Shown here one piece after another: positions 32,980 through 41,466 of a stretch of DNA of 64,000 nt. The stretch's first letter is position 1, and each line of letters opens with the position of its first letter. The notes below the pieces were generated by a model, which saw nothing but the letters and a program-made list of their open reading frames with translations, did no database searches and was not told the DNA's origin. The translations under genes and the position numbers were made by a program. This stretch comes from Deltaproteobacteria bacterium (GTDB lineage: Bacteria > Myxococcota_A > UBA9160 > SMWR01), in the NCBI GenBank assembly GCA_019310965.1, contig JAFDDG010000011.1, forward strand, positions 61,007 to 125,006, in the 5' to 3' direction.

Positions 32980-33944
32980 GCGGGCAGCTCGGGCGCGGCG
33001 AGCAGTGGGTCTGCTAGGCGCACGAGGTCCTCGCGGCGTTCCACGCCGTCGACGAGCAGCGGCAGGCACAGCACCGGAAGGCCTGTGAGCTCGGAGACCT
33101 GCTCGACGTAGCCGCGGTTGAGTGCGTGTCGTGCGCGCAGGAAGCTCGCGCAGTCGGCCAGCACGCCCGCCGGCGGCAGCGCGCCGAAGCGTGCGTCCGC
33201 AGGAAGCGCGCGCAGCGCGACATCGAGATCCTCGAGCCCGCTGGGGAAGGGGGGCGGCGCCACGCCGTTCACGACGACGCGGTCGACGCGCACGCCGGCC
33301 TCTTCCCGCACGCGTGCCACGAGCTCCACGGTTTCCCGTGTCGGGAGCTCCTCGGCGAGGGTGACCGGCAGCAGAAGCGTGCGATCCGGGTCCTCGATCA
33401 GATCTTCTACCGCCAGGGAATGCCGCCGCAAGGGACCGGTCCGCACGGCTGAGACCACCACCCGGGGCACGTTCAGGAATGCGACCCCGTGACCGGTGGC
33501 CGGCGCGTCGACCACGATCAGGTCGTATCTGGGGCTGCCGTCGGCCTTCTTCATCTGCTCGATGTGCCAGACCTTTCCCAGCGTGATCAGCTCGCGCCAG
33601 CCGGGTGCGCCGTTCATCAGCTGGCGGAACCCTCGATTGGCCACCACTCGATCGACGATGAGGCGGCCGCCGAGTTGCAGCGCCAGGTATTCCGACAGTG
33701 CGGCAAACGGATCGACCCGCATCACGCTGAGTCCCGGAAGAACCTCGCGGCCCGGGTAGCCCGCCGGCGCGCCATCGGGCTCCAGCAGCGGCATCACCGC
33801 CTCGTCCGACGCCATCTCGGCCACGAGCACTCGTTTGCCCGCACTCGCGGCCGCCAGTCCGATGGCGGCCGCAACGCTGGTCTTGCCCGTGCCGCCCTTG
33901 CCCGTGACGATGACGAGCCGATGGTCGAGCAGATCTCGGTGCAT
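32976..33944 (-). CDS. ArsA/GET3-family ATPase, first of a tandem pair
   Basis: 322 residues. The P-loop GKGGTGKTS (15-23) has both the signature Lys16 and Walker Lys21. 'LVAEMASDEAVMPLLEP' replaces the usual switch I, and 'LIVVDAPATGHGVAFLNVP' is the Walker B/switch II region. Shorter than true ArsA, it resembles a single-half ATPase that works as a dimer. It is translationally coupled to the second ATPase and a small helical protein. Tandem ArsA-like pairs are known in deltaproteobacterial genomes, but their role is not settled. Confidence 0.88.
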   Translation of the reverse strand: MHRDLLDHRLVIVTGKGGTGKTSVAAAIGLAAASAGKRVLVAEMASDEAVMPLLEPDGAPAGYPGREVLPGLSVMRVDPFAALSEYLALQLGGRLIVDRVVANRGFRQLMNGAPGWRELITLGKVWHIEQMKKADGSPRYDLIVVDAPATGHGVAFLNVPRVVVSAVRTGPLRRHSLAVEDLIEDPDRTLLLPVTLAEELPTRETVELVARVREEAGVRVDRVVVNGVAPPPFPSGLEDLDVALRALPADARFGALPPAGVLADCASFLRARHALNRGYVEQVSELTGLPVLCLPLLVDGVERREDLVRLADPLLAAPELPA

Positions 33945-34109
33945 GGCCTGTGCCACTTGCGCTCCCGGTTCGCGTCGCGCCGCAATCGTTCCGTCGGAGC
34001 TGAACGGCGGGTGAACTCTCAAGCGCGAAGCCGGCGCCTCCGAAACGATCGCAGGCGGGATGAATCGCGGAGACGCTAGCACACGTGTCCCCGCGGGACG
34101 GAGTGAGCA

Positions 34110-35558
34110 GTGATCATTACCTGCGAGAAATGCCAGACGCGTTTTCAGCTCGACGACAGTCGGGTGCCGGAGAATGGCTTGCGAGCGCGCTGCTCGCGCT
34201 GTGAACACGCGTTCTTCGTCAAGCCGATGCCCGAATCCGGGGGCGATTTCGTCGAGGGTGCTGTCTCGCAAGCGCTCGAGGAGCACGCGAAGGGCGACGC
34301 CGTCGGCGCTCGGGGTGAGCTGCGCGAGGCAGCCGAGAGTGATTGGGAGTTCAATCACGATGACGATCCGGGGCACGACGCGGCGCTTGCCGAGGCCCGG
34401 GAAATGGTCGACGACCTGCTCGATTGCCGCTCGCCCTTTGAGGCGGAGAGCGCCGCCAAGGAGGCCTACTTCGGCGGCAGCGACGATGTCGAGGAAGATG
34501 GCGCCTCGCTGCTCGGCGACACGTCGCAGTCCCTCGAGATCGAGAACGATGATGCGCCCGCCGGTGCCCCCGCAGAACGGCACGAGGGCGTCGCCGCGGT
34601 GGACGAGCCGGAATCGCCGGCGAGCGAGTCCGATCTGCCGACGCCGGTCGACGCATTGGGATCCGATCTCGTGGACGAAGACGAGTTCATCGACGTCCTC
34701 GGAGAGATAGGTGACGAGCCGTACGAGGCTGTGGATCTCGCCGCTGGGCCCCCGCTCGAAGACCCGGTGGCCGATGCCCCGGCGACACCCGAGCCGGTTG
34801 CCGCCGAGGACCCGCAGGCGTTGCTCTCTGACGAGGATCTCGGCAATCCGGACGGTTGGGACTTCTTCGCCGATGAAGGAAGCGAGGCCGCGCCGCCCGG
34901 CGCCCTCCCCACCGACCGCGCCGTACTCGGTCGGATCGAGGTGGGGCCACCGGGCAGCTTCGAGTCCGCACCCGTGCACGAGGAGCCTCCGGTGGTGGAG
35001 GCCGCGCCCTCGCCCTTGGCCGCATGGATCGTGCGGGGCGGTACGGGCGTTGGCTGGGTGGCGGCCTCGCTGCTCGCCGCCAGCGTGCTGGTGACCGGCC
35101 TGGGGCCTCAGGTGGCGCCGACGCCCGCGGCGAGTGCCGCCGCCGGTCTGGTCGGCGTGCAGGCGCGGCAGATCGATAACGCCATCGCGGGAACCATCGT
35201 CGTGATCGAGGCGTCGCTGCCGGCGAACGCTGCGGGGTCTCGGGCGACTGGCGACCGCTTTGCGGTCCAGCTTCTCGACGCGAACGGCGTCGTGGTGGTC
35301 GAGGACGCGGCGAGTCTGGCCCCAGCGCATGCCGAAGCCGAGCTGCGCGAGTCGTCGCCGGTGGACCTGCGCGGGTCGCTGGCGCAGGAGTCTCTGGCTC
35401 ACGCCTGGCAACCGGTCGCTCTCTCCCCTCGCCGGACACTCCATGCGGTGCTGGCGGATGTGCCCGCCGTGGCCACGCATTTCGAGATCGTGCGCATCCC
35501 GGTGGAGCCCCCGAGCGAGCCGGCACACGAGCCGGAGTTGGCAGAGAGCTCGGGCTGA
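34110..35558 (+). CDS. MJ0042-type zinc-ribbon membrane protein (DUF3426-like)
   Basis: 482 residues from GTG. The N-terminus is a zinc ribbon with cysteine pairs at 5/8 and 28/31 ('ITCEKCQTRF', 'RARCSRCEHAFFV'), characteristic of MJ0042-type proteins. A long acidic disordered region follows to about residue 300. One membrane helix (VAASLLAASVLVTGLG, ~310-328) then leads to an extracytoplasmic domain of about 150 residues with beta-rich sequence ('FAVQLLDANGVVVVEDA'). Related proteins occur widely in deltaproteobacteria, often as an anti-sigma-like or envelope protein; no function is established. Convergent with tatA. Confidence 0.8.
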   Translation: MIITCEKCQTRFQLDDSRVPENGLRARCSRCEHAFFVKPMPESGGDFVEGAVSQALEEHAKGDAVGARGELREAAESDWEFNHDDDPGHDAALAEAREMVDDLLDCRSPFEAESAAKEAYFGGSDDVEEDGASLLGDTSQSLEIENDDAPAGAPAERHEGVAAVDEPESPASESDLPTPVDALGSDLVDEDEFIDVLGEIGDEPYEAVDLAAGPPLEDPVADAPATPEPVAAEDPQALLSDEDLGNPDGWDFFADEGSEAAPPGALPTDRAVLGRIEVGPPGSFESAPVHEEPPVVEAAPSPLAAWIVRGGTGVGWVAASLLAASVLVTGLGPQVAPTPAASAAAGLVGVQARQIDNAIAGTIVVIEASLPANAAGSRATGDRFAVQLLDANGVVVVEDAASLAPAHAEAELRESSPVDLRGSLAQESLAHAWQPVALSPRRTLHAVLADVPAVATHFEIVRIPVEPPSEPAHEPELAESSG

Positions 35559-35576
35559 GCGCGCGGGGCTGCTCGC

Positions 35577-35777
35577 CTAGGAGTCCGAAGGCTTGCCGTC
35601 CGAGACTTCGTCTGCCTTCGGCGTGACGTCGATCTCGTCCTTGCCCGAGAGCCCGGACTTGAAGTTCTTGATCGCCTTCCCGACGCCCGAGCCCAGCTCC
35701 GGGAGCCGCCGAGCGCCGAAGAGCACCACCACGATGGCCAGGATGATGACGAGCTCCGTCGTGCCGATTCCGAACAT
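35577..35777 (-). CDS. tatA: Sec-independent translocase subunit TatA
   Basis: 66 residues. '[20 protein letters not shown]' is the TatA membrane helix with its conserved 'FG' hinge, followed by the amphipathic helix '[19 protein letters not shown]' and a charged tail. It forms the twin-arginine protein-export pore with TatC, which is not in the window. The 35778-36031 gap upstream shows no gene. Confidence 0.95.
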   Translation of the reverse strand: MFGIGTTELVIILAIVVVLFGARRLPELGSGVGKAIKNFKSGLSGKDEIDVTPKADEVSDGKPSDS

Positions 35778-36031
35778 GGCGTGACTCCGCGCGGGGGATC
35801 AGATGAAGGTGCCCCGTCCCCGGGGCCTGTCAAGCCGAGCAGCCCTGCCCGCAGCTCTCGTGGGTTTCGGGCGCTGGTGTGGACGTTTTCGCCGCCGTCC
35901 AACCGCAAATTCCCGGCTGCCCCGCCCTCGCCGAGAAGGGGCAGCTCGCGCCACCGAATGTGAACGGCGGGACGGCCTTCGGGGGGCCTTTGCGCAGCGC
36001 GTAGCGCGGGGCATGGTTACACTGCCCGCCC

Positions 36032-37390
36032 GTGACGATCTTCAAGGCCTACGATATCCGTGGCATCGTGCCGGATCAGCTCGATGCGACGTTGGCGCAG
36101 CGTATCGGCCGCGCCACGGCTCGCCACATCGGGGCGTCGTGCCTCACGATCGGCCGCGATGCGCGTGTCCACTCGCCGGAGCTGCATGCCGCGCTGGTGC
36201 AGGGCGTCTGTGACGAGGGCGTCGACGTCATCGATCTGGGTCTCGTCAGCACGCCGATGCTGTATCACGCCGTCGAGAAGCTCGCGTCCGGTGGCGGCAT
36301 CATGTTGACGGCGTCGCATAACCCCGGGCAGTACAACGGCATGAAGATCTGTGGCGCCCATGCCACGCCGATCGGCGAGGCCAGTGGCCTGCGCGAGATC
36401 GAGGCTCTCACCGATGCCGGTGCCAACGGGCCGCCTGCCGCCGTTCGTGGCGTGGTGCGGGAGGCGGATGTGCGCGCGAGCTACGTCGAGCACGTACTCT
36501 CCGTGGGCGGCCGCAGCCCGAAGCTCAAGGTCGCCATCGACTGCGGCAACGGCATGGCCTCGGTGGGTCTCGAGCCGCTGCTCGAGCGCCTCGACCTCGA
36601 GGTCGAGCGACTCTATTTCGAACCCGACGGCAGCTTCCCGAACCACGAAGCCGACCCGCTCAAGGTCGAGAACCTCGAGGACGTGGCTGCGGCCGTGAAG
36701 CGCGTCGGCGCCGATTTCGGCGTCGCGTTCGATGGCGACGCCGATCGCGCCGTCTTTGTCGACGATCGCGGCCGGCCGATCACCTCGGACCTGGTGACCT
36801 GCCTGCTGGCGCGCAGGCTGCTGGCCCGGCAGCCCGGCGCCACCGTGCTCTACGACCTGCGCTCGAGTCGCGTCGTGGCAGAGGAGATCGAGGCCGCCGG
36901 CGGCACTGCGCGCATGTGTCGCGTGGGCCATTCCTTCGTGAAGGCGCAGATGCGCGAAGAGGACGCCGCCTTTGCCGGCGAGCTCTCCGGCCACTTCTAT
37001 TTCCGCTTTACGCCGACGCTGGTGGCGGACGATGGCATCGCCGCGTTCGTGGCGCTCCTCGACGTGTTGGCCGAGGCCGGCCGTCCGCTCTCAGAACTGA
37101 TCGACCCACTGCGGCGCTACTCCGCCAGCGGTGAGATCAACCGTCGGGTCGACGATGTGGGGGGCCTGCTCGCGGCCATCGAGGCCGAGCACGCCGACGC
37201 GCCGGAAATCTCGCACCTCGACGGATTGTTGGTGCGCTACCCGCAGTGGTGGTTCAACCTGCGGCCGTCGAACACCGAGCCGGTGCTGCGGCTCAACCTC
37301 GAAGCGGCCGACGCGGCGGCCATGGCCGAGAGGCGCGATGCGCTGCTGGCCCGCATCGAAGCCGGCGTCGGTCTCGGGTCAGGCTCTTAG
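36032..37390 (+). CDS. phosphomannomutase/phosphoglucomutase
   Basis: 452 residues from GTG. It interconverts hexose 6- and 1-phosphates (mannose and/or glucose) for sugar-nucleotide synthesis. All four alpha-D-phosphohexomutase motifs are present: phosphoserine loop TASHNP (Ser95), metal loop DGDADR (234-239), sugar loop 'GELSGHFYF' and phosphate loop 'RPSNTEPVLRL'. The family is ManB/AlgC-like; specificity cannot be read from the sequence. Its stop overlaps the stop of the convergent DsbA-like gene (CTTAG). Confidence 0.95.
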   Translation: MTIFKAYDIRGIVPDQLDATLAQRIGRATARHIGASCLTIGRDARVHSPELHAALVQGVCDEGVDVIDLGLVSTPMLYHAVEKLASGGGIMLTASHNPGQYNGMKICGAHATPIGEASGLREIEALTDAGANGPPAAVRGVVREADVRASYVEHVLSVGGRSPKLKVAIDCGNGMASVGLEPLLERLDLEVERLYFEPDGSFPNHEADPLKVENLEDVAAAVKRVGADFGVAFDGDADRAVFVDDRGRPITSDLVTCLLARRLLARQPGATVLYDLRSSRVVAEEIEAAGGTARMCRVGHSFVKAQMREEDAAFAGELSGHFYFRFTPTLVADDGIAAFVALLDVLAEAGRPLSELIDPLRRYSASGEINRRVDDVGGLLAAIEAEHADAPEISHLDGLLVRYPQWWFNLRPSNTEPVLRLNLEAADAAAMAERRDALLARIEAGVGLGSGS

Positions 37391-38433
37391 GCCCCTTCCT
37401 TCAGCCGCTCGAGCTCGGCGTCGATGGTGCGGAAGAAGTCCGATGCGGGCTTTGCTCCCGACAGCATGACCCCGTTCACGAAGAATGCCGGCGTACCGGT
37501 GACGCCGGCGTCGCGAGCGTCGCGGAGGTCCGTTTCGACCTGGGCTGTGAAGCGCGATTCGTCGAGGCAGGCCTCGAAGGCCGCCACGTCCAGATCGAGG
37601 TCGCCGGCGTAACGCTTGAAGTCGTCGCCGCTGAGCGCGCGGGAATTCTCGAAGAGCTTGTCGTGGTATGCCCAGAACTGGTCCTGCTCGTGGGCGCACA
37701 GTGCCGCCTCGGCAGCGGGTTTCGCGCGGGAGTGATTGGCGAGCGGAAAGTTCCGGAAGACGATTCGAATCTGCTCCGGGTAGCGCTCCTCGATCTGCTG
37801 GAGGGTCGGAATCACGCGTCGGCAGTAGGGGCATTGGAAGTCGCTGAACTCGACGATCGTGATCGGCGCATCGGCGGGGCCCCGGGTCGGTCCATCCGCT
37901 GCCACCGTGATTCGCGGAGGCTCGAGATGCACGACCACGTTGGCCTCTTTCTCGATTTCGCTACGAGCCTGGGCTTCGCGCTGGGTGGTGAGGAACTCGC
38001 GAATCTGCTCTTCGAGACCCTCGAATTCTCCGCTGCCGACGCGGCTCTTGTTCGCCTCGAAGAATTCGAGGGTTTCCGCGTCGGTGACCGCTCCGAGACT
38101 CGCGACCTTGTCTGCAATCAGGCGCTCGGGGCTGACCCCGGCCTGGGATGCCGCGGCGTCGAGGCTGCGCTCGGCGACCAGGCGACGCAGCGCGGTGTCG
38201 CGCAGCTGGTAGAGAGAGTTCGGGTTCGACGCCTCGCTGCGGAAGAAGTCTTCCTTGATCCACGTGTCGAGCTCATCGGTGGTGATGGCGACGCCATTCA
38301 CCTCGGCGGCGATCTCCGAGGTGTCCGTGGCCGGCGCGCCAGCCGCAGCATCGGCACCGGCGTCGCCGTTCGGCGGAGAGCAGGCGACGCTGGCAAGAAG
38401 CGTTGCAACGGCGATCAGACGAGTGCGATGCAT
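37387..38433 (-). CDS. DsbA-like thioredoxin-fold lipoprotein with SurA-like N-terminal region
   Basis: 348 residues. The signal peptide ends in the lipobox ASVAC (Cys18), so it is an envelope lipoprotein. Residues ~40-160 resemble the helical chaperone region of SurA/PpiC-type proteins ('NGVAITTDELDTWIK'). The DsbA-type thioredoxin domain has active-site CPYC (201-204) and the cis-proline loop 'VTGTPAFFVNG'. It probably forms or isomerises disulfides in exported proteins. It is downstream of the hydrolase and the sigma-factor gene on the same strand, with gaps of 45 and 44 bases. Confidence 0.9.
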   Translation of the reverse strand: MHRTRLIAVATLLASVACSPPNGDAGADAAAGAPATDTSEIAAEVNGVAITTDELDTWIKEDFFRSEASNPNSLYQLRDTALRRLVAERSLDAAASQAGVSPERLIADKVASLGAVTDAETLEFFEANKSRVGSGEFEGLEEQIREFLTTQREAQARSEIEKEANVVVHLEPPRITVAADGPTRGPADAPITIVEFSDFQCPYCRRVIPTLQQIEERYPEQIRIVFRNFPLANHSRAKPAAEAALCAHEQDQFWAYHDKLFENSRALSGDDFKRYAGDLDLDVAAFEACLDESRFTAQVETDLRDARDAGVTGTPAFFVNGVMLSGAKPASDFFRTIDAELERLKEGA

Positions 38434-38478
38434 GGGATCCTCTCAGTACGGGGATTCAGGGGAGGGGGGAGTCTAGCC

Positions 38479-39294
38479 CTACTTGGTGGCGATCCCGAGG
38501 TGCTTGGCCAGGAAGCGCCACATCAGCTTGAAGCCGCGGCCGGACAGCTCCTTGTGGTCTCCGTCGAACCAGTGGATCTGCTTTGGCTCGGCGGCGGCCT
38601 CGAAGAGGGTCTCCGCTGCCGCCGCGCTGACGGTGCGGTCGTCGCGCATGTTGACGAAGAGCAGTGGCCGCGGCGCGATGCGGGCGATGCGCAGGGCCGG
38701 GTCCACGGTCGGCCCGCCGAAGCCACCGCCGGCCAGAGCCAGGGCCGCGGCGCGAGGACGCGGGTCGAGCGCGCACCAGGTGGCGCCGATGATGGCGCCG
38801 AGCGAGAGGCCCGCGAAGGCCAGGCGTCCGCCGTCGAGCTCCGGGAAATGCGCCATGGCGTCCACCGTGCGGGTGAGGTCCGTGACGGCCTGGCGTGCGA
38901 TCCGACTCACGAGATCGCGTGCGGCCGGCGTTGGAGTGCCCTCGGTGCCCAGCCCGGCGAGCACCAGCTCTTGCAGCTTGACGCTCTCGCGCGCGCCGTG
39001 GAGTGGGAAGTCGATGCTCACCACCGCCGCTCCGGCCCGCACCCAGGGCACCGCCGCGTGGCCGATGTAGTCCGCGTCCTTCGAGCCGGCGAGCCCGTGC
39101 TGGAGCAGCACGGTGGGGAAGGGGCCCGCGCCCTGCGTCGGTAGCCACACGTGCCCGGGGACGCGATCGCCGCGGCTCGTCAGCTCGAAGGCCACAGCGC
39201 GCAGCTCCGGAGCCAGCGGCGGCGGCGTGCCGTTGCCCCGCCAGAGCCCGAGGGGCTCATCGGGGTCCGCAGCGAAGGTCGCGTCGTCGATCAC
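38479..39294 (-). CDS. alpha/beta hydrolase (dienelactone-hydrolase-like)
   Basis: 271 residues from GTG. The nucleophile elbow is GLSLG, the oxyanion region is 'VLLQHGLAGSKDADYIGH', and 'FDGDHKEL' supplies the catalytic His. The acid is probably Asp in 'NMRDDRTV'. It is a cytosolic esterase or peptidase-like hydrolase; substrate unknown. It lies in a minus-strand run sigma factor - hydrolase - DsbA-like lipoprotein. Confidence 0.85.
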   Translation of the reverse strand: MIDDATFAADPDEPLGLWRGNGTPPPLAPELRAVAFELTSRGDRVPGHVWLPTQGAGPFPTVLLQHGLAGSKDADYIGHAAVPWVRAGAAVVSIDFPLHGARESVKLQELVLAGLGTEGTPTPAARDLVSRIARQAVTDLTRTVDAMAHFPELDGGRLAFAGLSLGAIIGATWCALDPRPRAAALALAGGGFGGPTVDPALRIARIAPRPLLFVNMRDDRTVSAAAAETLFEAAAEPKQIHWFDGDHKELSGRGFKLMWRFLAKHLGIATK

Positions 39295-39338
39295 GGCGCG
39301 GGATTGTAGCCGGGCTCGGGCGCGCGGCGAATCGCTGA

Positions 39339-39914
39339 CTAACGCGCCAGCAGCAACCTGCGCGCGCGATAGAGGTGGCTCTTCACCGCGTCTTCGCTCT
39401 TGTGCAGCTGCTGCGCGATTTCCTGGATCGGGCGATGGCGCAGATGGTGCAGCTCGAAGAGTCGTTGCTGCTCGGGGGTCAGATCCTGGTGCGCTGCGTC
39501 GTCGAGACGCTTCGCACGCTCGTTCCGCTCGTAATACTCGAGGGGCGTGGGCTCACGTCGCACGTTCGCGCCCACGTCGACGGGCTCTTCGCTGCCCTCG
39601 AGCGAGATCATCTTGTGGTTCTTGCGCTTGAAACGGCTCGCCACGGTGCGCCGCGAGACACCGAAGACCCAGGCCGCGAACGGCGCCTCGACGCGGTAGG
39701 AATCCAGCGATGAGAAGATGTTGATGAAGACCTCCTGCACGGTCTCCTCGACATCCGCCCCGTTGTCGATGCGCTTCCTGACGAAGCCCATGACGCGCGG
39801 AAAGTAGCGCTCGTAGATTTCGTTGAAGGCCTCCCGATCCCCGTCGATGACCCGCTGGATCACCATCTCGTCGGATGCCTGCATTTCAGCGGGACCCAAA
39901 GCTGCTGCTGCCAT
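39339..39914 (-). CDS. ECF-type RNA polymerase sigma factor
   Basis: 191 residues. Region 2 is at 'FNEIYERYFPRVMGFVRKR' with 'EETVQEVFINIFSSLDSYR'. Region 4 is at 'LTPEQQRLFELHHLRHRPI' and 'AQQLHKSEDAVKSHLYRARR'. A GGAAGGGAAGGGA ribosome site precedes the ATG. No anti-sigma gene with an obvious zinc motif is adjacent, so control may be transcriptional. An imperfect palindrome lies about 100 bases upstream. Confidence 0.93.
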   Translation of the reverse strand: MAAAALGPAEMQASDEMVIQRVIDGDREAFNEIYERYFPRVMGFVRKRIDNGADVEETVQEVFINIFSSLDSYRVEAPFAAWVFGVSRRTVASRFKRKNHKMISLEGSEEPVDVGANVRREPTPLEYYERNERAKRLDDAAHQDLTPEQQRLFELHHLRHRPIQEIAQQLHKSEDAVKSHLYRARRLLLAR

Positions 39915-40014
39915 CTACCCAGTCCCTTCCCTTCCGCCTCTGCGACTTGCCAGCGTCGGGGCCTCCCTCGGGAAGCACCGCCTCGATTGGATGAGTGGCC
40001 TGGCGTGGCTTGCC

Positions 40015-40033
40015 GGTGTCAAAAAATGTCACC
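40015..40033 (-). promoter_or_regulatory. imperfect palindrome and TTGACA box upstream of the sigma-factor gene
   Basis: GGTGTCA-AAAAA-TGTCACC is an inverted repeat with one mismatch in each 7-base arm. On the minus strand it contains a perfect TTGACA (40022-40017), but no good -10 follows at 16-18 bases. A similar A-rich tract (CAAAAAAAGTCA) lies at 40041-40052. It lies in the 234-base gap between the PD-(D/E)XK-like gene and the sigma-factor gene and could be an operator. Nothing else is seen in that gap. Confidence 0.35.
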
Positions 40034-40148
40034 GGGTGCGCAAAAAAAGTCAGCGGCGGCCAAGAATGTCGCTGGATATTCGTTGTGGGGCCGTGAAACG
40101 GGCGGAGAGCGGGCTAGAGCGGGTGGGAGCTGCAGAATCTCGCTGCGG

Positions 40149-40754
40149 CTATTCGAACTCGCGCCGCTCGGCAGGGGTGAGGCCGAGATCGGCTTCGCTC
40201 AGGCCGGTGCGGAAGCTGGATTGCCGGCCCGCGGCCGGCCTCCCCTCGGGCGCTGCCGCAACGGCCAGAGGGGCCGGCCGCGGCGCCGTGGCCGGCGGCT
40301 CGATCAACACGGCGACGCCGCTGCCGTCGTTCAGGCAGCGGTAGCCCCAGAGCTCGGGGGCCTCGGCACCCAGTGCCTGGGCGGCGGCCTCGGTCTCGGT
40401 GCAAAAACGCGGCGCCAGCAGCAGCAGGCGGATCCCGGCCTGCCTGCGCACGCCGAGTTCCGGAGCCAGCTGGAGCCAGTCGGCGACCCGAGGCTCCACC
40501 CACGCGCGCTGGGCCAGCCCGCGGGCCAGCAGCTCGAGATCCTGGTCGTCTTGCGCGATGACCACCAGCACCAGCCGCCCGTCCGTTTCGATCCCCACGA
40601 AGTCGATGGGCGTCTGCGCGCCGAGCATCTCCTGTGCCACGATGCGCAGCCGGGGCTGCGCCGCCTGCAGCGCAAGGCGCATTTCGCGTAGCAGCTGGGG
40701 GCGGGGCGGCGGTGCAGTGAAGCTGAGGTCAGGCAACGGCCGGAGTCCTGGCAT
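40149..40754 (-). CDS. small protein resembling an inactive PD-(D/E)XK nuclease domain
   Basis: 201 residues. The segment 'APIDFVGIETDGRLVLVVIA' (~47-67, with Asp51) looks like the core of restriction-endonuclease-like folds, which usually reads D...G.LVLVELK. Here the expected ExK is IAQ, so catalysis is unlikely. 'LAQRAWVEPRVADWLQLAP' fits the helix that usually follows. The last ~60 residues are low-complexity. It overlaps the end of the MinD-like gene by 26 bases and is the last gene of the ParA operon. The fold assignment is tentative and function is unknown. Confidence 0.55.
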   Translation of the reverse strand: MPGLRPLPDLSFTAPPPRPQLLREMRLALQAAQPRLRIVAQEMLGAQTPIDFVGIETDGRLVLVVIAQDDQDLELLARGLAQRAWVEPRVADWLQLAPELGVRRQAGIRLLLLAPRFCTETEAAAQALGAEAPELWGYRCLNDGSGVAVLIEPPATAPRPAPLAVAAAPEGRPAAGRQSSFRTGLSEADLGLTPAERREFE

Positions 40755-41466
40755 CCTCGAGAACCATCTGCGCCACGTCGCGCAATGCGCGTGCCGCAGG
40801 CGATTGTGGGTGCTCGATGCCGATGGGTCTGCGGGACACGATAGCGCGGTAGACGTGCAGGTCGTCGACGAGAAGCCCGTAGCTGTCGAGGGGCCGGTCC
40901 AGGTGGCGTTGCGCGACGTCGGCCAGGTGGTCGAAGGCGTGCCGCGCCTCGTCGATGCTGCGCGCTCCGTGAATGGCAATCCCGACGCGCGCGCGATCGT
41001 CCGGTGCCAGCACCTGCTTCGCCAGCGAATAGCTCTCGAGCAGGTCGCGCCGGTCGGTGGAGCTGAACAGCAGCACCCAGCGCAACAGCTCGCGTCCGCC
41101 GTCGGCAGGGCGCAGCCATTGCGGCGGCACGCAGACCACGACGATCCCGCCGTCGGGCACGTCCGCCGCACGCGTCACGGCGATGTCGAGTGCCGCGCGG
41201 TGGAGCTCTTTCAGGTTCTCGGCACGCACCAGAGCGACGCTGCTGCCCACCGGGCCGGGGCCGTCTGCGGGCCACAGCGCAGAGGATTCTCCGCTGCGGG
41301 GCGCCAGCAGGGTGGCACTGGCGCCGAGGCGCGCGATCTCGACGACCAGATTCCAGGCGAAGGCGGCGCGCACCACGTCGCGCGTTCCGACGGGCACGGC
41401 CAGGAGCGGCAGCGCGGCCGCATGCGCGAGACGCCGGTCGCGCGCGCCCAGGTGAGGCGTGGACAC
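40729..41466 (-). CDS. MinD/FlhG-like protein without a P-loop (pseudo-ATPase)
   Basis: 245 residues from GTG. The N-terminus 'LLAVPVGTRDVVRAAFAWNL' followed by 'VEIARLGASATLLAP' aligns by eye with the MinD/FlhG start (SGKGGVGKTT..NLA..LA..G..VLL.D). However, the GKGGVGKT loop has become VGTRDVVR, so nucleotide binding should be lost. The C-terminal part keeps the MinD/FlhG pattern: 'SYSLAKQVL', 'ARSIDEARHAFDHLADVAQR', 'YGLLVDDLHVYRAI', 'SRRPIGIEHPQSPAARALRD'. It is directly downstream of the ParA-CBM48 gene, so a regulatory or heterodimer partner is likely. No ATG exists near the N-terminus; another start further upstream cannot be excluded. Confidence 0.72.
   Translation of the reverse strand: MSTPHLGARDRRLAHAAALPLLAVPVGTRDVVRAAFAWNLVVEIARLGASATLLAPRSGESSALWPADGPGPVGSSVALVRAENLKELHRAALDIAVTRAADVPDGGIVVVCVPPQWLRPADGGRELLRWVLLFSSTDRRDLLESYSLAKQVLAPDDRARVGIAIHGARSIDEARHAFDHLADVAQRHLDRPLDSYGLLVDDLHVYRAIVSRRPIGIEHPQSPAARALRDVAQMVLEDARTPAVA

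Noticed and set aside
32976..33944. ArsA-type ATPases as an arsenite-resistance operon
   Set aside because: No arsB, arsC, arsR or arsD is present and the ATPases lack a double-half ArsA architecture.
39995..40014. TGGC...TTGC pairs suggesting a sigma-54 promoter upstream of the sigma-factor gene
   Set aside because: The spacing between the elements is wrong by about 3 bases for every pairing.
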